NCBI GenBank assembly: GCA_900552915.1
Contig: USBS01000114.1
Span: 1 to 5,605 of the forward strand
DNA length: 5,605 nucleotides
Reading direction: 5' to 3'
DNA from: an uncultured Sutterella sp.
Lineage (GTDB): Bacteria > Pseudomonadota > Gammaproteobacteria > Burkholderiales > Burkholderiaceae_F
Below are positions 1 to 5,130 of this stretch, in pieces. Within the stretch, counting starts at the first letter, position 1. The number at the start of each line of letters is the position of its first letter. The notes beneath the pieces were generated by a model that saw only the letters and a program-made list of their open reading frames with translations, had not been told where the DNA came from and made no database searches. The position numbers and the translations under genes were made by a program.

Positions 1-635
1 TTCACATCATCAACCTCGAAAAGACGGTTGAAAAGCTCGCTGAAGCCGAAAAGTTCGTTCGTGAACTTTCCGCTCGCGGCGGCAAGATCCTCTTCGTGGA
101 CACCAAGCGCGGCGGCCGCGACACCATCATCGAGCAGGCCCAGCGCGCTGGCTGCTGCTACGTTGATCAGCGCTGGCTCGGCGGCACGCTCACGAACTTC
201 AAGACCGTGAAGCAGACGATCCGTCACCTCAAGGACATGGAAGCCACGCAGGAAGCCGGCGGCCTTGAGAAGATGAGCAAGAAGGAAGCTCTCGACTTCA
301 CCCGTGAAGTTGAAAAGCTCAACAAGTCCATCGGCGGCATCAAGGAAATGGCCGGTCTGCCCGACGCCCTCTTCGTGATCGACGTCGGCTACCACAAGAT
401 TGCCATCCAGGAAGCCAACAAGCTCGGCATTCCGGTTGTGGCCGTTGTGGATACCAACCACAGCCCGGAAGGCGTTGACTACGTCATCCCCGGCAACGAC
501 GACTCCGGCAAGGCTGTTGCCATCTATGCTTCCGTGATCGCTGACGCCATCCTCGCCGGCCGTGCCGATTCGGCCACCGGTGAAGAAGAAGCTCAGGAAG
601 AGTTCGTTGAAGTTGAAGAAAAGACCGAAGCCTAA
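1..635 (+). CDS. rpsB: Small-subunit ribosomal protein S2, 5'-truncated by the window edge
   Basis: This is the C-terminal part of ribosomal protein S2, which sits at the head-body junction of the 30S subunit and is needed for S1 binding and translation initiation. The first complete codon is at 3, and 210 residues are visible before the TAA at 633. The fragment opens with HIINLEKT, which aligns to about residue 39 of E. coli S2, so roughly 38 residues are missing and the full protein would be near 248, normal for the family. Family hallmarks are the RWLGG-LTN segment, KKEAL, GG-KEMAGLPDALFVID, the VDTNHSPEGVDYVIPGNDD stretch and a strongly acidic tail ending EEKTEA. Every lysine visible uses AAG, as in the next gene, consistent with high expression. 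Unusually, the residue before TKR is Asp, where E. coli and the Burkholderiales sequences I recall have Gly. A terminator follows within 80 bases. Identity is certain; the promoter and any S2 autoregulatory leader lie outside the window. Confidence 0.98.
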   Translation, partial: HIINLEKTVEKLAEAEKFVRELSARGGKILFVDTKRGGRDTIIEQAQRAGCCYVDQRWLGGTLTNFKTVKQTIRHLKDMEATQEAGGLEKMSKKEALDFTREVEKLNKSIGGIKEMAGLPDALFVIDVGYHKIAIQEANKLGIPVVAVVDTNHSPEGVDYVIPGNDDSGKAVAIYASVIADAILAGRADSATGEEEAQEEFVEVEEKTEA

Positions 636-706
636 TTTTTAGGATCTCGATCTTTGGCGTCCGACAAGACGCATCCGTCGGCACGGTTACGGGCAGACGG
701 CTGAAG

Positions 707-747
707 AAAGGGCGCGGCACGATATAAAATGCCTGCGCCCTTTTTTC
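707..747 (+). terminator. Intrinsic terminator after rpsB
   Basis: GGGCGC (710-715) pairs with GCGCCC (735-740). The stem continues as GGC (716-718) with GCC (731-733) around a single bulged T at 734, and the loop is 12 nt of A/T-rich sequence. Six T follow at 741-746. AAA at 707-709 can extend the stem against the first T residues. It lies 72 nt after the rpsB stop and 105 nt before tsf, so it should end or reduce rpsB transcription before tsf. Confidence 0.85.
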
Positions 748-775
748 TGATATTTTTCAGGGATTTACGTAAAAT
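747..775 (+). promoter_or_regulatory. Candidate promoter for tsf
   Basis: CTGATA (747-752) matches the -35 consensus at 4 of 6 positions. It is separated by 17 bases from TAAAAT (770-775), which matches the -10 consensus at 5 of 6. It starts at the end of the rpsB terminator T-run, where an independent tsf promoter would be expected. Initiation would fall near 782, giving a leader of about 70 nt. The -10 candidate overlaps an imperfect hairpin (758-779) and an element resembling sequences upstream of pyrH and pyrG. This is inferred from sequence only. Confidence 0.45.
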
Positions 776-838
776 CCTGCTGCACAGAATTTCAATCTGT
801 TCGAGTGTGATTCGTCTCGGACAATTTTTTAAGACATT

Positions 839-843
839 AGGAG
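839..843 (+). promoter_or_regulatory. Ribosome binding site of tsf
   Basis: AGGAG lies 9 nt before the ATG at 853, an ideal Shine-Dalgarno arrangement. It is the clearest ribosome binding site with direct spacing in the window and fixes the tsf start. Confidence 0.85.
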
Positions 844-852
844 CTAAAAACA

Positions 853-1743
853 ATGGCCGCTATTACTGCCGCAATGGTTAAGGCGCTTCGCGAAAAGACC
901 GACGCCCCGATGATGGAATGCAAGAAGGCCCTCACGGAAGCTGACGGCGACGCCGCCAAGGCGGAAGAGATCCTGCGCGTCAAGCTCGGCAACAAGGCCA
1001 GCAAGGCCGCTGCCCGCGTGACGGCTGAAGGTGTTGTGACGGTTTATGTGAGCGAAGACCGCAAGGTCGGCGCCATCCTTGAAGTCAACTCCGAAACCGA
1101 CTTCGTTGCCAAGAACGAAGAATTCCAGAAGATGGCTCAGGATGCTGTTCGCCTCGTTGCCGAACAGAACCCGGCCGACATCGCCGCCCTGTCGGCTCTT
1201 ACGATCGACGGCAAGACCCTCGAAGAAGTCCGCACGGCTCTCGTGGGCAAGATCGGCGAAAACATGACCTTCCGCCGCTTCCAGCGCTTTGAAGCTCAGG
1301 GCGCTCTGCACAAGTACGTGCACGGTGGCTCCAAGATCGCCGCTGTCGTCGATGTGGTCGGCGGCGACGACGAAGTCGCTCACGACATCGCCATGCACAT
1401 TGCTGCCGCCAAGCCGAAGGCTCTCGACCAGTCCGGCATCCCGGCCGAACTGATCGAAACCGAACGCCGCGTTGCCATCGAAAAGGCTCGCGAAGCCGGC
1501 AAGCCCGAAGCCATGCTCGAACGCATCGCCGAAGGCACCGTGAACAAGTTCCTCAAGGAAGTCACGCTTCTGAACCAGCCGTTCGTTAAGGACGACAAGG
1601 TGACGATCGCTCAGCTCCTCAAGAGCAAGGGCGCCTCCGTTGCTTCCTTCGGCCTCTATGTGGTCGGCGAAGGCCTTGAAAAGCGCAACGAAGACTTCGC
1701 TGCTGAAGTCGCTGCTCAGCAGGCTGCCGCCGCCAAGGCCTAA
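853..1743 (+). CDS. tsf: Translation elongation factor Ts (EF-Ts)
   Basis: EF-Ts is the cytoplasmic guanine-nucleotide exchange factor that releases GDP from EF-Tu. The 296-residue product has the usual length for a Burkholderiales EF-Ts. Residues 1-60 form the N-terminal UBA-like domain, including VKALREKTDAPMMECKKALTEA, which contacts EF-Tu. The core begins near residue 60 and carries TDFVAK at 82-87, whose Asp83 and Phe84 correspond to the residues that disrupt the Mg2+ site of EF-Tu. A second hallmark, DIAMHIAA, lies at 178-185, and GKIGEN is at 132-137. The C-terminal helix ends in an Ala-rich tail. All lysine codons are AAG, indicating strong translational selection. The start is fixed by AGGAG 9 nt upstream. 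The gene sits between two terminators with its own candidate promoter, so it is probably largely independent of rpsB, although read-through is possible. Confidence 0.99.
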   Translation: MAAITAAMVKALREKTDAPMMECKKALTEADGDAAKAEEILRVKLGNKASKAAARVTAEGVVTVYVSEDRKVGAILEVNSETDFVAKNEEFQKMAQDAVRLVAEQNPADIAALSALTIDGKTLEEVRTALVGKIGENMTFRRFQRFEAQGALHKYVHGGSKIAAVVDVVGGDDEVAHDIAMHIAAAKPKALDQSGIPAELIETERRVAIEKAREAGKPEAMLERIAEGTVNKFLKEVTLLNQPFVKDDKVTIAQLLKSKGASVASFGLYVVGEGLEKRNEDFAAEVAAQQAAAAKA

Positions 1744-1769
1744 TCGGTCTTTGCTGCTTATGCTTTAAG

Positions 1770-1813
1770 GCACAAAAACGGCTCGGAAACTTCCGGGCCT
1801 TTTTTGTGCTTTT
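1770..1813 (+). terminator. Strong intrinsic terminator after tsf
   Basis: An inner stem pairs GGCTCGGA (1780-1787) with TCCGGGCC (1792-1799), with one G-U pair and a 4-nt loop. It is stacked on an outer stem pairing GCACAAAAA (1770-1778) with TTTTTGTGC (1801-1809), with only one mismatched position between them. T-runs occur at 1800-1805 and 1810-1813. The A-run in the left arm would give a U-tract on the opposite strand too, so it may act in both directions. Confidence 0.93.
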
Positions 1814-1978
1814 CGTTTGAAAAGTCCCTCGCACGACGGCGTTGCCGTCGCTCCAAAGTCCGCGTAATGCTGTATCATCCACACAATTTAGGTAAAAGTG
1901 CCCAGATCGCGCTTTTGCCCGGTTGTTTTTGCGCCTGAAAAACGCGTTTCAGCCGATCTCGTGACAACACAATTTGAC
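1814..1978 (+). promoter_or_regulatory. pyrH upstream region with several hairpins; promoter not clear
   Basis: No gene is visible here. Because a strong terminator ends at 1813, pyrH should have a promoter in this stretch. The best -10 matches are TATCAT (1873-1878, 5 of 6) and TAAAAG (1893-1898, 4 of 6), and neither has a convincing -35. Three inverted repeats are present. CGACGGC/GCCGTCG lies at 1834-1850 with a 3-nt loop. AAAAGTGC/GCGCTTTT lies at 1894-1916 with one G-U pair and a 7-nt loop. CTGAAA/TTTCAG lies at 1935-1952 with a 6-nt loop. This suggests a structured leader, but it matches no RNA class I recognise. Confidence 0.4.
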
Positions 1979-2002
1979 GGAGGCGGCGGTTAAAAATCGC
2001 CG
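1979..2002 (+). promoter_or_regulatory. pyrH Shine-Dalgarno followed by a spacer hairpin
   Basis: GGAGG (1979-1983) is the only good Shine-Dalgarno near pyrH, but it lies 28 nt before the ATG at 2012, too far to work directly. Directly after it, CGGCG (1984-1988) can pair with CGCCG (1998-2002), plus a G-U closing pair, around a 7-nt A/T-rich loop. Folding this hairpin leaves 9 nt between GGAGG and ATG 2012, the ideal distance, but only 3 nt to the alternative GTG at 2006. This favours the ATG as the start. The bridging is inferred from sequence. Confidence 0.55.
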
Positions 2003-2011
2003 TATGTGCCC

Positions 2012-2734
2012 ATGGAAAATCCCACCCCCAAGTACAAGCGCGTCCTTTTGAAGCTTTCCGGCGAAGCCCTGATGGGGTCTGATCAGTTCGGCATCAACCG
2101 TGCCACACTGGCCGGCATCGTTCAGGAAATCAAGAGCATGCTTGAACTCGGCGTCGAACTCGGCGTCGTGGTGGGCGGCGGCAACATCTTCCGCGGCGTT
2201 GCTTTGGGCGCCACCGGCATGGATCGTGCTACAGGCGACTACATGGGCATGCTCGCCACCGTCATGAACGCCATGGCCCTGCAGGACGCGCTGCGAAACG
2301 CCGGCATCGAAGCCCGCGTGCAGAGCGCTCTGACGCTTTCGCAGGTTGCCGAGCCGTACATCCGCGGGCGTGCTCTGCGCTATCTCGAAAAGGGACGCGT
2401 GGTGATTTTTGCCGCCGGCACGGGCAACCCGTTCTTTACGACGGATACGACGGCCGCTTTGCGCGGCGCCGAAATCGGGGCTCAGATCGTTCTCAAGGCC
2501 ACCAAGGTCGACGGCATCTACTCCGAAGATCCGATGAAAAATCCGAACGCGGAACTCTACAAGGACATCACGTTCGATGAAGCCATGCGCCGCAACCTCA
2601 AGGTGATGGACGCTACGGCCTTTGCGCTGTGCCGCGATCAGGGCCTGCCCATCAAGGTTTTCTCGATTACCAAGCCCGGTGCGATGCGCCGCGTGGTGCT
2701 CGGTGAAGACGAGGGTACGCTTGTGCACCTGTAA
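2012..2734 (+). CDS. pyrH: Uridylate (UMP) kinase
   Basis: PyrH phosphorylates UMP to UDP using ATP in the cytoplasm. It is the hexameric bacterial type of the amino acid kinase fold, usually activated by GTP and inhibited by UTP. The 240-residue product matches the E. coli length (241). It shows KLSGEAL at 14-20 (phosphate-binding lysine), the glycine-rich GGGN at 55-58, RG at 61-62, GD at 75-76 (D76 corresponds to the UMP-contacting Asp), GTGNPFFTTDTTA at 136-148 and KATKVDG at 162-168. The start is chosen as ATG 2012. An in-frame GTG at 2006 would add two residues, and an in-frame TAA at 1991 rules out anything longer. The family N-terminus begins just before YKRVLLKLSGEAL, which fits either. 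No GC-rich terminator separates it from frr, 62 nt downstream, so the two are probably co-transcribed. It supplies UDP for UTP and, through PyrG at the end of the window, CTP. Confidence 0.98.
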   Translation: MENPTPKYKRVLLKLSGEALMGSDQFGINRATLAGIVQEIKSMLELGVELGVVVGGGNIFRGVALGATGMDRATGDYMGMLATVMNAMALQDALRNAGIEARVQSALTLSQVAEPYIRGRALRYLEKGRVVIFAAGTGNPFFTTDTTAALRGAEIGAQIVLKATKVDGIYSEDPMKNPNAELYKDITFDEAMRRNLKVMDATAFALCRDQGLPIKVFSITKPGAMRRVVLGEDEGTLVHL

Positions 2735-2796
2735 TCTCCGTGGCAAAATCAAAAAATTCAATCTTTTTTCACTGACATCAATCAGCTAAGAACCAA
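2735..2796 (+). promoter_or_regulatory. A/T-rich pyrH-frr spacer with a weak ribosome binding site
   Basis: This 62-nt spacer is unusually A/T-rich (about 70% from 2741 on). It contains AAAAAA (2751-2756) and TTTTTT (2764-2769), which could pair as a weak A-U hairpin but lack a GC stem. The only ribosome-binding candidate is TAAG(AA) around 2787-2792, a poor match to the anti-Shine-Dalgarno. There is no promoter-like pair of hexamers, so read-through from pyrH is most likely. Confidence 0.4.
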
Positions 2797-3360
2797 ATGA
2801 CCACTATTGCCGAAATTCAACAGCAGTGTGAATACAAAATGAAGCGCACGATCGAAAGTCTGCGCGAAGACCTCTCCAAGCTGCGCACGGGCCGTGCTTC
2901 CACGGGCATCCTTGAGCACGTGATGGTCGACTACTACGGTTCCCCGACGCCGTTGTCTCAGGTTGCAAACCTGGGTGTGGCCGACGCCCGCACGATTACC
3001 GTGCAGCCGTGGGATCGCAAGATGATTCCGATCATCGAAAAGGCGATTCTGACGGCCGACCTGGGCCTTAATCCCGCCGCCTTCGGCGACATGGTCCGCG
3101 TGCCGGTTCCGCCGCTCACTGAGGAACGCCGCCGCGAAATCTGCAAGGTGGTGCGCGGTGACGGCGAAGACGCCAAGGTTGCCATCCGCAATTTGCGCCG
3201 CGACGCCAACGAACACGTCAAGAAGCTCGAAAAGGCCAAGGAAGTGAGCGAAGACGAACAGACGCGCAGCGAAAAGGAAATCCAGAAGATGACCGATAAG
3301 TACATCGCCGAAGTCGATCAGATCGTCTCCAACAAGGAAAAAGAGGTGATGACCGTCTAA
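2797..3360 (+). CDS. frr: Ribosome recycling factor (RRF)
   Basis: RRF works with EF-G to split the post-termination 70S ribosome so the subunits can be reused. The 187-residue product is the normal length (E. coli 185). The two-domain layout is visible. A three-helix bundle is formed by residues 1-30 and about 105-187. A beta-rich domain II lies between them, containing PWDRKMIPIIEKAI at 71-84 and NPAAFGD at 92-98. Hallmarks are LRTGRAS at 29-35, VPVPPLTEERR at 102-112 and RNLRRDAN at 131-138, whose arginines match those important for ribosome binding. An in-frame TGA at 2773 leaves ATG 2797 as the only plausible start. The Shine-Dalgarno is weak. It follows pyrH closely and is followed by a terminator-like hairpin at 3400, suggesting a pyrH-frr transcription unit. 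Confidence 0.98.
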   Translation: MTTIAEIQQQCEYKMKRTIESLREDLSKLRTGRASTGILEHVMVDYYGSPTPLSQVANLGVADARTITVQPWDRKMIPIIEKAILTADLGLNPAAFGDMVRVPVPPLTEERRREICKVVRGDGEDAKVAIRNLRRDANEHVKKLEKAKEVSEDEQTRSEKEIQKMTDKYIAEVDQIVSNKEKEVMTV

Positions 3361-3399
3361 GTTTCCGCTAGGACGGCGGAACTAAGATGTTCTAACCGC

Positions 3400-3448
3400 A
3401 AAGCGTCCGGGCGCGGTCGGCCAAGCCGAGCGTTGCGGGCGCTTTTTT
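3400..3448 (+). terminator. Intrinsic terminator or attenuator between frr and uppS
   Basis: AAAGCGTCCG (3400-3409) pairs with CGGGCGCTTT (3436-3445) over 10 positions with one G-U. The hairpin continues inward with CGC/GCG (3412-3414, 3430-3432) and TCGGC/GCCGA (3417-3421, 3425-3429) around a CAA loop. Six T follow at 3443-3448. It lies 39 nt after the frr stop and only 28 nt before the uppS ATG, which leaves no room for a promoter between them. It therefore either reduces read-through into uppS or is regulated. Confidence 0.78.
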
Positions 3449-3476
3449 CGTTCGTTTTTTCTGATTCGGACTGCCA

Positions 3477-4178
3477 ATGTCGCATCCCAACCACCTTGCA
3501 ATCATCATGGACGGCAACGGCCGCTGGGCGAAGAACCGTTTTCTGCCCCGCATCGAAGGCCATCGCCGCGGCATCGAGTCGGTGCGCACCGTCGTAAAGG
3601 CCGCCCGCAGCCGCGGCATCAAGCATCTTTCGGTTTTTGCCTTTTCAAGCGAAAACTGGAACCGACCGCAGGATGAGGTCAATGCGCTGCTGCAGTTTTT
3701 CGTGGCCGGATTAAAGCAGGAAGCGGCGCCTCTTGCCGAAGCCGGCATTCGTCTGCACGTCGTGGGCGATCGCAGTGCTTTTTCGCCCGAGTTGGTGACG
3801 GCCATTGACGAGGCCGAGGCGATGACGAGTTCGCAGACCGGCATGCATTTCAATGTCTGCATCAACTACGGCGGTCGTTGGGATATCGCGCGTGCGGCGC
3901 GGCTTGCCGCCCAAGAAGGGCTTGAACTTACGGTTGAAAATATCAATCGGTTTCTTTGCATGCCCTGGTCGGGGCCGGTCGATTTGATGATCCGCACCGG
4001 CGGTGAGCAGAGAATCTCCAACTTCATCCTCTGGCAGGCCGCCTACGCGGAACTTTGGTTTACCGAAAAGCTCTGGCCTGAATTTTCCGAAACCGATCTC
4101 GACGAAGCGCTTGCCTGGTTTGCCGGACGCGAGCGGCGCTTCGGAAAAACGAGCGAGCAGATTCAAAACGGAGCCTAA
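3477..4178 (+). CDS. uppS: Undecaprenyl diphosphate synthase (cis-prenyltransferase)
   Basis: UppS condenses eight isopentenyl diphosphates onto farnesyl diphosphate to make C55 undecaprenyl diphosphate, the lipid carrier for peptidoglycan and O-antigen sugars. The 233-residue product has all five conserved regions of the Z-type prenyltransferases. These include IIMDGNGRWAK at 9-19 (catalytic Asp12, Asn14, Arg16), GH at 28-29, FAFSSENWNRP at 55-65, INYGGRWDI at 129-137 and DLMIRTGGEQRISNF at 169-183 with the diphosphate-binding Arg173 and Arg179. The WPEF segment at 200-203 completes the set. It is slightly shorter than the E. coli enzyme (253) because the N-terminal extension is short. An in-frame TGA at 3462 fixes ATG 3477 as the start. 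No strong Shine-Dalgarno is present; the leader is T-rich with CGGA 7 nt before the start. The terminator-like hairpin just upstream suggests limited or regulated read-through. Confidence 0.98.
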   Translation: MSHPNHLAIIMDGNGRWAKNRFLPRIEGHRRGIESVRTVVKAARSRGIKHLSVFAFSSENWNRPQDEVNALLQFFVAGLKQEAAPLAEAGIRLHVVGDRSAFSPELVTAIDEAEAMTSSQTGMHFNVCINYGGRWDIARAARLAAQEGLELTVENINRFLCMPWSGPVDLMIRTGGEQRISNFILWQAAYAELWFTEKLWPEFSETDLDEALAWFAGRERRFGKTSEQIQNGA

Positions 4179-4215
4179 GTCGCCGTCAAAAAGCTGTTGC
4201 GGGTCGTCAAAGGCT

Positions 4216-4245
4216 TTGCCTTGCCGCTGCGCTTTGTGCGATAGT
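4216..4245 (+). promoter_or_regulatory. Weak promoter candidate before cdsA
   Basis: In the 101-nt uppS-cdsA spacer, TTGCCT (4216-4221, 4 of 6 to -35) is 18 bases from GATAGT (4240-4245, 4 of 6 to -10). A TG one base upstream of the -10 resembles an extended -10. No terminator separates uppS and cdsA, so the promoter is not required, and the match could be chance. Confidence 0.22.
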
Positions 4246-4279
4246 TAACCAATCGGCAGTTTCTTTTGCAGGTTTTCCC

Positions 4280-5116
4280 ATGCTTTTAACGCGAGTCATA
4301 ACAGCGGTCGTTTTGCTGTTGATTCTTGTGGCTGCGGCCTATGCCGGCGACCATGTTCTGAACGCCGTGCTTGCGATCGGCTACGGCATTACGTTGGCCG
4401 AATGGCTCAAGCTCACCAAGCTTTCGGGCGCAGCATCCTACCTGTTGGGTGCGGCCTTTGCCGTTGCCGGAGCGGCGCTCGCGCTTGCGGCGCCCGACGC
4501 AAACGTGTTCGGAGGAGTTTATCTTGCGCTGCAGCTTGCCGTTGCCTGCGTGTGGCTTGCTGTTACGGCCGTTTGCTACAACGCCCGCAATCGCGGCTTC
4601 GGTGTGTCGCGCTCTGCTGCGACGATTCTTGCCTTCGCGATCACAGCGGCGACATGGCTGGCCGTCTGGCAGTTCCTGCGACTGGGCAGCTGGCCGCTTC
4701 TGATCAGCGTCTTCATGATCGTGTGGCTTGCCGACGCTTGCGCTTATTTTGCAGGACGTCTTTTCGGCAAAAACCGCATGGCGCCAGCCATCAGTCCTAA
4801 AAAAACTTGGGAAGGTGTTGCCGGAGGTCTCGTGAGCGTTTTTGTCGTGGCGTTGGCGGCGTACCAGTGGCTGCCGCACGACATGGTTCTGACGAGCATT
4901 CTCATCGACAAGGCCGGTTTTGCCTCGGGGCTTCTGATGCTTCTGGTGCTTGTGGCCGTTTCGGTTGCGGGCGACCTTTTCGAGTCGAGCTTGAAGCGCC
5001 AGGCGGGCGTTAAGGATTCCGGACGGCTTTTGCCCGGGCACGGGGGCTTTTACGATCGTCTGGATTCGTCGCTTGCGGTGTTCCCGACGGCTGCTGCCAT
5101 GCTCATGATCGTCTGA
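4280..5116 (+). CDS. cdsA: Phosphatidate cytidylyltransferase (CDP-diacylglycerol synthase)
   Basis: CdsA is an inner-membrane enzyme that joins CTP and phosphatidic acid to give CDP-diacylglycerol and diphosphate, the branch point for bacterial phospholipids. The 278-residue product is strongly hydrophobic, with about eight membrane segments, roughly at 4-22, 27-45, 52-70, 77-99, 113-131, 138-157, 180-197 and 212-230. The C-terminal catalytic region is complete. It has WLADACAYFAGRLFGK at 149-164, SPKKTWEG at 172-179, GDLFES at 231-236 and the family signature at 236-262. In that signature S-x-L-K-R, K-D, P-G-H-G-G and D-R-L-D are all present, including the metal-binding aspartates. AGG at 4270-4272 lies 7 nt before ATG 4280 and serves as the ribosome binding site. 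Codon use is less biased than in tsf (lysine AAA appears), fitting lower expression. It is probably transcribed with uppS. Unusually, it is followed by pyrG instead of dxr. Confidence 0.98.
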   Translation: MLLTRVITAVVLLLILVAAAYAGDHVLNAVLAIGYGITLAEWLKLTKLSGAASYLLGAAFAVAGAALALAAPDANVFGGVYLALQLAVACVWLAVTAVCYNARNRGFGVSRSAATILAFAITAATWLAVWQFLRLGSWPLLISVFMIVWLADACAYFAGRLFGKNRMAPAISPKKTWEGVAGGLVSVFVVALAAYQWLPHDMVLTSILIDKAGFASGLLMLLVLVAVSVAGDLFESSLKRQAGVKDSGRLLPGHGGFYDRLDSSLAVFPTAAAMLMIV

Positions 5117-5130
5117 TCGAACGGTTTTTC

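Noticed and set aside
723..728. TATAAA as a -10 box for tsf
   Set aside because: It lies in the loop of the rpsB terminator with no -35 upstream, and transcripts from it would start within or just before the terminator's right arm.
844..1398. 184-codon open frame on the - strand opposite tsf
   Set aside because: It is antisense to EF-Ts with no family resemblance, and arises from strong codon bias in tsf.
1974..1979. TTGACG before pyrH as a -35 box
   Set aside because: At 16-18 bases downstream only GC-rich sequence (around 1996-2003) is found, with no -10 match, and initiation would fall inside pyrH.
2004..2006. ATG at 2004 as the pyrH start
   Set aside because: It is out of frame with the UMP kinase; the correct frame begins at GTG 2006 or ATG 2012.
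1949..2761. Long open frame (270 codons) on the - strand opposite pyrH
   Set aside because: It is exactly antisense to a complete UMP kinase gene, resembles no family I know, and is the usual product of biased GC-rich codons.
2751..2769. AAAAAA/TTTTTT pairing as a terminator between pyrH and frr
   Set aside because: The stem is purely A-T with no GC-rich base and no additional T-run after it, so it is unlikely to terminate transcription.
4003..4248. Open frame overlapping the 3' end of uppS and the uppS-cdsA spacer
   Set aside because: It runs out of frame through the conserved RTGG region of uppS. The protein is Ser/Pro/Arg-rich with no recognisable features, and there is no reason to expect a small gene here.
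4799..4805. Run of seven A in cdsA as a programmed frameshift site
   Set aside because: The reading phase is T-AAA-AAA-A, not the X-XXY-YYZ form. The main frame encodes the complete conserved CdsA C-terminus, so no frameshift is needed.
4286..5041. Long open frame (251 codons) on the - strand opposite cdsA
   Set aside because: It is a shadow of cdsA: a low-complexity, very basic sequence with no recognisable domain and no ribosome binding site.
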